Positions 57,980 through 64,000 of a stretch of 64,000 bases of DNA are shown here, in pieces; position 1 is the first letter of the stretch; each line of letters begins with the position of its first letter. The DNA comes from a virus. Both the position numbers and the translations under genes were made by a program. The notes under the pieces were generated by a model, which saw only the letters and a program-made list of their open reading frames with translations, was not told the DNA's origin and ran no database searches. Location of the stretch: positions 39,084 to 103,083 of IMG/VR virus record IMGVR_UViG_3300032177_000002. The stretch is one strand, 5' to 3'.

Positions 57980-58870
57980 CTATTTTTTTAAGCTTAATGA
58001 TTTCTTTACTTTTAATGGTAATGACTCTAATTCTTGTATGTCTTTTTGACCTTCATCATCCTGTTGTTGGTCTTCCGGCTCACTGCCACTTTGTTCACAG
58101 AACGTAAATTCGTCATCTGCTTCTACGTCCATATCATCGTTATCTTGCTCCTCAACATCTTCCTCTACATCTACTGCATCCTCTTCAATGTCCTCTTCAT
58201 CATCCTCGTCTTCTTCATCAGCAGCACCACGAATAGCTTTACGAAGATCCTTAATTCCGGCTGGCTGCGCAGCCCTTATAGAATCCAAATCATACAATCC
58301 CTCTATTACACTATCAGTTACATATTTGCTTATATCTACTGGCAACCCAAATTTTATAGTATACCTGGTCCTCATGGCCTTACCCTTACGCTTTATCGCT
58401 AAACACACCGCAGCGGTTGGATCCGATATATCTCTATCTTCTTCGGTAATAAACGATATTACCTCCTCAAAAATACTAGGAGATAATGCTAATATTTTTA
58501 CACAAGACGGATCGCATTTTTTGATATCGTCTTTTTTTATAGCATTAAAAAATGCCCTCGATCGCAATTTATTGTTATCAGCAAAATCGGTATCCCCCTT
58601 GCGAATTCTCTTTTTTATTTCTTCGCATAGAATACACTCCTTTTTCACCGCTGCTTTAGGGCATACTCCAACCGTTCCATGTTGCTGCACTTCTTTCCAG
58701 ATTACCCCCTCGTCCGACCACGGTGGCATTATGTAATAGTAATTAAACCCTTCTTTTATCTCATGAAAGTCAGATGTACTCCTATTATCAAGTTCCTCCT
58801 GTTTCTTTTTTACCTTGCTCAAATCCAACTTATTTACTGATTTACTCTTTGGCTCTTTTTTTATTACCAT
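57980..58870 (-). CDS. single-stranded DNA-binding protein (T4 gp32-like)
   Basis: 296 aa, AAAGGA before ATG. Basic N-terminus, then an OB-type core with zinc-style Cys (VCPKAAVKKECILCEE), and GVIWKEVQQHGTVGV. Residues ~210-280 are a highly acidic tail (DEEDEDDEEDIEEDAVDV), as in SSBs that recruit partners. Next to the polymerase and exonuclease. Confidence 0.82.
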   Translation of the reverse strand: MVIKKEPKSKSVNKLDLSKVKKKQEELDNRSTSDFHEIKEGFNYYYIMPPWSDEGVIWKEVQQHGTVGVCPKAAVKKECILCEEIKKRIRKGDTDFADNNKLRSRAFFNAIKKDDIKKCDPSCVKILALSPSIFEEVISFITEEDRDISDPTAAVCLAIKRKGKAMRTRYTIKFGLPVDISKYVTDSVIEGLYDLDSIRAAQPAGIKDLRKAIRGAADEEDEDDEEDIEEDAVDVEEDVEEQDNDDMDVEADDEFTFCEQSGSEPEDQQQDDEGQKDIQELESLPLKVKKSLSLKK

Positions 58871-58871
58871 T

Positions 58872-59357
58872 CTACTGTCCTTTCTTCTTATCCAACGTTT
58901 TTCTTATTATTTTTGTAGCCGATTCCGTCCTAATTTTCATGTCGGTACTATCATATTCTGATCTCCTTGCTGCGCCCAATTGCATAAGCATACTTGCACG
59001 CATCTCAAATGCCTTTACGGCAGCCTTTAACACATCCGCATTATGCTGTGCATCCCTCAAATTAGCAGTAATCCTCTGATGATCTGCATGCGTCCTTACA
59101 AAAGACTTACATTCATTCTCTTTCGCATCATGATGATCCTGCCGGTACTCATCATATAGCTCATAAAAACTTATTTCTACCTGTTCTTCAAGTCCTCTAA
59201 CAACATCCTGCGTTCTAGCAGACAAAAAGGACCACCTTGCAAACAACGATGATTGTCGCGTAAATTCCATTTCCAAGTTGGATGTGATTGCTATTTGCTC
59301 CATCACCTCCAATTCTTTCTCTCCAAATTCATCCGGATTTTTTTCTATCTGTTTCAT
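58872..59357 (-). CDS. helical replication-associated protein
   Basis: 161 aa, AGGAAGG before ATG. Entirely helical/coiled coil (LEVMEQIAITSNLEMEFTRQ, HNADVLKAAVKAFEMRASML). Its place between SSB and polymerase recalls mediators such as UvsY, but there is no direct sequence evidence. Ends one base before the SSB gene. Confidence 0.55.
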   Translation of the reverse strand: MKQIEKNPDEFGEKELEVMEQIAITSNLEMEFTRQSSLFARWSFLSARTQDVVRGLEEQVEISFYELYDEYRQDHHDAKENECKSFVRTHADHQRITANLRDAQHNADVLKAAVKAFEMRASMLMQLGAARRSEYDSTDMKIRTESATKIIRKTLDKKKGQ

Positions 59358-59370
59358 TTTTCCTTCCTAG

Positions 59371-62004
59371 TTACTTTGAACTTTCACCCCAATAATTTTC
59401 TACCTTACAGTCCACTTTAATTGGCATTGCGTACTTATGCTCCTTATCCTTTGGCAGTTCTGTCTCCATCCACTGCTTTATATACTTTATTGACTCCTCT
59501 ACATACTTCTTATTTACATTAAAAATAAGCGCATCATGCAATGACATCACCATTCTTAACGCAGGGATCCTTACTTTCTCAATCCCTATATAACACCTTG
59601 CCGTCGCCTCGCTTAAGAAGTCACTTCCTATACTCTGAATCTTACAGTTCAATGCCTCTCGCTTTATATGGGAAAAGTCTATATCATACCTTGCGGTTTG
59701 TTCCCCCCATTTTGACGTGAACCAATCAACACCGTGCAACCTACGTACTCTATTGTGCGTGTTTGTTATAAGTTCCATTTTGCATAACGCCTCTGATATC
59801 TGCTTCTCTCTAAATTCTGCTATCTTCCAGTATTTTGCGAAATACGCGTTCAATATCACCTGAACTTTTGCTACGCGCTCGACTCTTGGCATAGTTATAG
59901 GGAAAGCTTCTGGATTAGCGTCAGCAATCGCGCCAGAACCCCTACCGTAAGGAACACCAAAATTTACTCCTTTCGCTATAGCTCTTTCATCCTGCCCAAC
60001 CAAAGGTGATATTTTATCCAGTTCCTCTTGTGTTGGCATCCGCATCAACCTTGCTGTCACAGCCATAGATGTATGCAAATCCGCACCAGACAGCAATTCC
60101 TTGATCATTACTGTGTCATTACTTAACCATGCCATTATGCAGAGCTCTAACTTCGCGTAATCTGCTGATACAAGAACATCTCTGCCAGGAACGTCTGGTA
60201 CCAATATAGACCTTATACCGCCCGTCCTAGGTGCGGTTTGCAATGGCGGATCATCAGCAGATAATCGTCCTGTTCTAGTCTTTGTTAAGTTGTAGTTTGT
60301 ATGGATCCTATCGTATTCCTGAACCCATTGAAGGAATCCGCCTTTTGACTTTTTATTTTCTTCCGGTGATACACCATCCAAATAAACAGTTATAAACCTT
60401 TCTAGCTTACGTATTGTCAATACAGCTCTAGATAACGTAGCAGGTCTATCCTTACCCATCATAAGTGATCTAAGAACAAACTTATTTACGGATATTCTTC
60501 CTCCGGCTGTCTTTTTCGACAGATGCGCACCCATCTTTTTTAAAATAGCTCCAAGTTGCTGTGAACTATTATAATTAAATTTTTCTCCTTCCTCCTCTCC
60601 TAAAGTCCTATTTGCAATCCTACGAACTAACTTTACCTTTTTTCTTACATCTTTCCTATACGTATCAGCCAATTCCACTATCCGCTTCGTATCTATATGC
60701 ACTCCACGAAATTCCATATCAGCTATAGGCAAAATTAACCCTTCCTCTACCTTGTACACCTTGTCTAACTCCTTATCTTTTATCATCTTACTAAATAGCT
60801 GTTTCAACCTAAAGCATCCATCAACGTCATAACCGCAATACTTCCATAGAAGTTCGTCTGGCATCTCCCACGTTTTGAACTGCTTGTCAATCTTGTATTG
60901 ATCTGTCAACACGTCATAACGCATCCACCCTAAATACCATTGGCATAAAAATGTCAAATTATTCGGCTTGTTTTCGTCAATCACATAATGTGCTAGCATC
61001 GTATCAAAACCAATATTATATGGCCATATTCCGAGCAGTTTCCTTAAATGCTTGATATCAAACTTTAAATTTTGTCCATATAATACCGATTCCTGCAACG
61101 TTATTGCCAACTCATACAATATTTCTTTCTTTTCCGTTATCGACCAATATTGCAGTTTATTTTTAGCTAAAACAGGAAGAATTACTGCTAATCCTGATTT
61201 AAAACAAAATCCTATGCACATAACCTCAGCATTATGCGGATTAAGCGATGTTGTTTCTAAGTCAATTGCAAACCCGACTTTTCTTCTCAATCCAACTAAA
61301 AATTCTATGGTCTCGTCACGCGTTTTAAGTACTCTCACCTCCGTATCCGGCCATTTTAATGGCTCTTTACCACTTGCTAATTCTTTTGCAAGTAATAAGT
61401 CATAGACCATTAAGTCATCTAGTTCCCATGCCCTCAAACACGCAGCAGGATGATAAGTTGGTATTACATAACATGTATGCTCTAAATAATTGTCGTTATC
61501 TTCTGTATCTACAAACCAAAACGTTTTTCTTTCATAAAATCCTCTTGCTCTATAAACCCCGCTATTCTTTTTTATTGAGGAATCTCCTAACAGCGCATCT
61601 TTTGCAGTAGCCCCCATAGCTACTATTACTTTTGGTTTAAACTCAAGTATAACTTGAAGTAGATACGGCCAACATGCTTCTACTTCTTTCTTAGATGGTT
61701 TCTTATTTTTAGTAGGTCTACATCTTACCGCGTTCTCTATTCTAGATTCCTTCCTTTTCAACCCAGCACGATGCAGAATATAATTTAATTTATATCCTGC
61801 ATCTCCAACGAAAACCCTCCCGCATTCAGCCTCTCCTTCCCCAAGCGCCTCACCAACCAGCATGATCCCAGACTTACCAGTTCCGCTTCCTTCGCAGCAT
61901 ACTGTGCGGGAAAATGCGTGTAGTTTACACCTTTTGCATGTTTGGTTTGCATTTAACATTTTTTTATTAAAGGACGGTACGTTTCCCAGCTGCGGAGAGA
62001 GCAA
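59371..62004 (-). CDS. uracil-DNA glycosylase - DNA polymerase I fusion
   Basis: 877 aa from TTG 62004 (GGAGG nine bases upstream); ATG 61959 is an alternative without SD. Residues ~20-215: family 4-type UDG with Cys pairs for an Fe-S cluster (CKRC, VRC...AC), GEALGEGEAECGRVFVG and TYHPAACLR. ~230-400: 3'-5' exonuclease (FAIDLETTSLNP). ~420-877: family A polymerase with motif A VSADYAKLELC (612), motif B RAIAKGVNFGVPYG (674) and motif C MSLHDALIF (820). Fusion of a UDG-like domain to a PolA is known from some phages (SPO1-like). Main replicative polymerase. Confidence 0.92.
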   Translation of the reverse strand: MLSPQLGNVPSFNKKMLNANQTCKRCKLHAFSRTVCCEGSGTGKSGIMLVGEALGEGEAECGRVFVGDAGYKLNYILHRAGLKRKESRIENAVRCRPTKNKKPSKKEVEACWPYLLQVILEFKPKVIVAMGATAKDALLGDSSIKKNSGVYRARGFYERKTFWFVDTEDNDNYLEHTCYVIPTYHPAACLRAWELDDLMVYDLLLAKELASGKEPLKWPDTEVRVLKTRDETIEFLVGLRRKVGFAIDLETTSLNPHNAEVMCIGFCFKSGLAVILPVLAKNKLQYWSITEKKEILYELAITLQESVLYGQNLKFDIKHLRKLLGIWPYNIGFDTMLAHYVIDENKPNNLTFLCQWYLGWMRYDVLTDQYKIDKQFKTWEMPDELLWKYCGYDVDGCFRLKQLFSKMIKDKELDKVYKVEEGLILPIADMEFRGVHIDTKRIVELADTYRKDVRKKVKLVRRIANRTLGEEEGEKFNYNSSQQLGAILKKMGAHLSKKTAGGRISVNKFVLRSLMMGKDRPATLSRAVLTIRKLERFITVYLDGVSPEENKKSKGGFLQWVQEYDRIHTNYNLTKTRTGRLSADDPPLQTAPRTGGIRSILVPDVPGRDVLVSADYAKLELCIMAWLSNDTVMIKELLSGADLHTSMAVTARLMRMPTQEELDKISPLVGQDERAIAKGVNFGVPYGRGSGAIADANPEAFPITMPRVERVAKVQVILNAYFAKYWKIAEFREKQISEALCKMELITNTHNRVRRLHGVDWFTSKWGEQTARYDIDFSHIKREALNCKIQSIGSDFLSEATARCYIGIEKVRIPALRMVMSLHDALIFNVNKKYVEESIKYIKQWMETELPKDKEHKYAMPIKVDCKVENYWGESSK

Positions 62005-62080
62005 CGATAGTTTCCTCCCACTATAGGATAGGAGGCATATTTATCTCCCTTATGGGACTTATACACTGGGAAACGTACCG
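61975..62080 (-). promoter_or_regulatory. structured leader of the polymerase gene (15-bp inverted repeat)
   Basis: CGGTACGTTTCCCAG (61975-61989) and its exact reverse complement (62066-62080) enclose 76 nt that hold a tiny ORF, the TTG start and its SD. Inside, CCTCC of the tiny ORF can pair with the GGAGG SD. Pairing of these arms would decide whether the SD is exposed. Confidence 0.6.
62021..62038 (-). CDS. 5-codon leader ORF (MPPIL) before the polymerase
   Basis: ATG 62038 has a strong AAGGGAG six bases upstream; the ORF reads MPPIL then TAG 62021. It lies within the structured leader. Ribosomes finishing it would open the hairpin that covers the polymerase SD. Leader peptides acting like this are known for attenuation; the role here is inferred. 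Confidence 0.45.
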   Translation of the reverse strand: MPPIL

Positions 62081-62207
62081 ATAAATTTTCTTCTTTGTCA
62101 TCGTGCTCTAATCATATTTTTAGCATAAGTATAAAAAAAATCAATAGCAAACCGACATCATAATCTATATTTTTTCATTTATAAAAAATACACTGACCAA
62201 CAGCCTT

Positions 62208-62236
62208 TTGTTTTTGGTATTACAATGTAGTAGAAT
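62208..62236 (+). promoter_or_regulatory. sigma70-like promoter for thyA
   Basis: -35 TTGTTT (62208-62213), 17-bp spacer, -10 TAGAAT (62231-62236), 85 bp before the ThyA ATG. The 240-bp gap between the polymerase leader and thyA is otherwise AT-rich and has no gene. Confidence 0.4.
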
Positions 62237-62321
62237 TCCAGTATTTACACACTAAATATTTCAGTGTCTAACATATTCGTACATAAGCAACAAACATTAT
62301 CACAAAGTAAAGGGCCAACGA

Positions 62322-63188
62322 ATGCAAGCATATTTGGATATAGTAAATTACGTGCTACAAAATGGTAAATTTAAAAATAATCGTACAGGTATTGGCACAT
62401 ACACAGTAACCGGATACATGTTCCAACATGATATGCAAATAGGATTCCCTTTACTCACAACAAAACAAGTCGGATTTTGCACCGTCGCATCAGAATTAGA
62501 ATTTTTCATTAAAGGATTAACCGATAAAAGATGGCTTCAAAAACGAAATAATCACATCTGGGATGAATGGGCAACTCCAACAAAAGCTGCCTACGGAAAC
62601 AGTGATATCGATAAATCAATCATGGCAAAAGAAACAGACTTAGGTCCAATCTACGGCTACCAGTGGCGGTACTGGGGTACTAAGTACACCAACAGTACTA
62701 CTAGATACTACGATACTGGTATAGACCAGCTAACATGGGTAGTAGCGGAGCTGAAGCGTAATCCCGAGTCCAGGCGTATGCTGGTATCCGCATGGAATGT
62801 AGACGATATACCTAGTATGGCTCTACCACCATGCCACTACGCATGGCAGGTTACCGTAGTAGATGGGAAGCTGAATCTGTTATGGAATCAACGTTCAGTT
62901 GACACAATGCTAGGGTTACCATTCAACATAGCTAGCTATGGATTATTATTGCACTTACTATCAAAAGAAACTCGCATTCCTGCAGGTAAGCTTGTAGGAT
63001 TTCTTGCGGATACCCACGTGTACGAGAACCACGTAGATGGGGCTAGGGAGCAGTTGTCACGAAACGTAAGACAATTACCTACAATCTCAACTCCTGAATT
63101 TAAATCAATTTTTGACTGGGAGTACAAGCATTCGAAAATACACGACTATAACCCGCATCCACGTATAAAATTTGACGTTGCAGTGTAG
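62322..63188 (+). CDS. thyA: thymidylate synthase
   Basis: 288 aa, AAAGGG before ATG. Complete ThyA: NNRTGIGTYTVTGYMFQHDM, RRMLVSAWNVDDIPSMALPP with CHYAWQ catalytic Cys, WNQRSVDTMLGLPFNIASYG and DTHVYENHVDGAREQLSR. Methylates dUMP from the dUTPase product, using folate recycled by the DHFR gene that follows. Plus-strand, divergent from the polymerase. Confidence 0.95.
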   Translation: MQAYLDIVNYVLQNGKFKNNRTGIGTYTVTGYMFQHDMQIGFPLLTTKQVGFCTVASELEFFIKGLTDKRWLQKRNNHIWDEWATPTKAAYGNSDIDKSIMAKETDLGPIYGYQWRYWGTKYTNSTTRYYDTGIDQLTWVVAELKRNPESRRMLVSAWNVDDIPSMALPPCHYAWQVTVVDGKLNLLWNQRSVDTMLGLPFNIASYGLLLHLLSKETRIPAGKLVGFLADTHVYENHVDGAREQLSRNVRQLPTISTPEFKSIFDWEYKHSKIHDYNPHPRIKFDVAV

Positions 63189-63246
63189 ACTTTTCTTCAA
63201 ATTTCCTAATAAAACATAATAAATCCAATTTAAGACGTCTGTGATA

Positions 63247-63315
63247 CTCAAGAAGGTGCCTTAAATTATTTTAAGCTTCATTATAAGGGTTACCCATTTA
63301 AGGCACCTTCTTGAG
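63247..63315. promoter_or_regulatory. 20-bp perfect inverted repeat between thyA and DHFR
   Basis: CTCAAGAAGGTGCCTTAAAT (63247-63266) and its exact reverse complement (63296-63315) with a 29-nt loop. No T-run follows, so it is more likely a stable RNA hairpin or recombination site than a terminator. Confidence 0.6.
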
Positions 63316-63370
63316 CCGTATACGAATCGTAGAAGGTATCGCAGAACTTTTTTGAGGCTTGAGATCGTTC

Positions 63371-63391
63371 TGGGGCGGAGCCCCATTTTTT
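63371..63391 (+). terminator. intrinsic terminator behind thyA
   Basis: GGGGC-GGA-GCCCC stem-loop followed by ATTTTTTT at 63385-63391. It lies between thyA and DHFR, so DHFR likely depends on readthrough or another promoter. Confidence 0.6.
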
Positions 63392-63401
63392 ACATCCTGC
63401 A

Positions 63402-63442
63402 GTAGTGGTAGTAGTGCAGTACCAAGTATATACTACCACTAC
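63402..63442 (+). promoter_or_regulatory. 12-bp hairpin just upstream of DHFR start
   Basis: GTAGTGGTAGTA (63402-63413) pairs with TACTACCACTAC (63431-63442); loop 17 nt. It ends 15 bases before ATG 63458, close enough to affect ribosome access. No clear SD is present. Confidence 0.45.
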
Positions 63443-63457
63443 AGAGTAAGTATTACC

Positions 63458-63925
63458 ATGATAACGATTATAGCAGCTGTATCCAGCAATTGGTGTATAG
63501 GTCTTGATGGGAAGATACCATGGAGTATCCCTGATGATATGAAACACTTCCGGGATACTACTACTGGTGGAGTTGTAGTTATGGGTAGGAAAACATGGGA
63601 GTTCCTGCCAAGTAAACATAAACCCCTACCTATGCGTACCAACGTAGTACTAACACGTACTAGTGAGTATATACTACCAGTAGGAGTTATACGTGCTGAG
63701 TCTCTACACGAAGTAAGTACTATGTATAAGCATATATTCGTAATAGGTGGTGCTAACGTGTACAAGCAAGCTCTAAGTACTGCTACAAGCATGATACTCA
63801 CTATAGTAAATGCAGTAGTACATGGTGACACGTACTTTCCTGTAGTAGATTGGAATACTTGGGTACTATTATCTGAGCAGCACTATAGTACGTACTCCAT
63901 AAGATCGTATGCGCGCGCATTGTAG
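63458..63925 (+). CDS. folA: dihydrofolate reductase
   Basis: 155 aa from ATG 63458; longer frames run back through the hairpin and terminator and are rejected. MITIIAAVSSNWCIGLDGKI, PWSIPDDMKHFRDTT, VVVMGRKTWEFLP, VVLTRTSEY and FVIGGANVYKQAL are the DHFR landmarks. Restores tetrahydrofolate used by ThyA. The coding sequence is conspicuously rich in TAGTA and GTAC strings compared with genes further left. Confidence 0.93.
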   Translation: MITIIAAVSSNWCIGLDGKIPWSIPDDMKHFRDTTTGGVVVMGRKTWEFLPSKHKPLPMRTNVVLTRTSEYILPVGVIRAESLHEVSTMYKHIFVIGGANVYKQALSTATSMILTIVNAVVHGDTYFPVVDWNTWVLLSEQHYSTYSIRSYARAL

Positions 63926-63932
63926 TACTTAC

Positions 63933-64000
63933 TATACCTATATTAGTATTATATATTAGTACGTTAGTATATACCTATATTAGTATTATATATTAGTACG
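63933..64000 (+). repeat. tandem 31-bp AT-rich repeat at window end
   Basis: TATACCTATATTAGTATTAT followed by ATATTAGTACG occurs at 63933-63963 and again, without a mismatch, at 63970-64000, period 37. It may continue beyond the window. Confidence 0.75.

Overview
The window is part of a large double-stranded DNA bacteriophage genome with a contractile tail (myovirus). Evidence is a tail sheath, a T4 gp19-like tube, a tape-measure start, an HK97-type capsid with an XkdF-like protease and MuF-like head protein, a portal and a large terminase, followed by a full replication and recombination set. Bacterial-type RecA, strong Shine-Dalgarno (SD) sites, PBSX-like head genes, a BRO antirepressor and a KhpA-like KH protein point to a bacterial host, perhaps Gram-positive (an inference). 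Nearly all genes are on the minus strand, so transcription runs from high to low coordinates. The exceptions are an RHH regulator, a membrane matrixin-like protease, thymidylate synthase and DHFR on the plus strand.

Layout. 1-26 kb is the virion module. Read right to left it runs terminase, portal, MuF, XkdF protease, scaffold-like protein, major capsid, a long run of fibre or decoration genes (one with three 101-residue repeats), head-tail connector genes, sheath, tube, a tail chaperone with a probable -1 frameshift, and tape measure. 26-34 kb is an accessory module of small genes: a HExxH protein, a matrixin, tandem-RHH regulator, LPD29-like paralogs, KPGDRV-domain paralogs and a protein that may resemble CRISPR ring nucleases. 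34-36.7 kb carries two FGE-sulfatase/C-type-lectin-fold proteins whose C-termini differ only at codons typical of diversity-generating-retroelement variable regions. No reverse transcriptase or template is visible in the window. 36.7-38.6 kb is 1.86 kb without a convincing gene and is full of unusual repeats, including telomere-like G-rich hexamers.

38.4-42.7 kb is an island that looks GC-richer than its surroundings. It holds a duplicated cassette of small unknown genes, four copies of a 55-bp promoter block that in three cases abuts the start codon, a three-way-junction structured element, and coding sequences packed with perfect hairpins. This is the least explained part of the window and the best candidate for an undescribed system. 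43-64 kb carries dUTPase, an HTH protein, an endolysin, KH protein, RuvC-like resolvase, a ParB-methyltransferase fusion split by an intein, Rad50/Mre11-like recombination nucleases, GIY-YIG nuclease, BRO antirepressor, RecA split by an intein in the P-loop, 5'-3' exonuclease, ssDNA-binding protein, a uracil-DNA-glycosylase/DNA polymerase fusion with a structured leader, ThyA and DHFR.

Together dUTPase, ThyA and DHFR supply dTTP. The polymerase, SSB, exonuclease and RecA replicate and recombine the genome. RuvC, SbcC and SbcD resolve branches, and terminase and portal package it.
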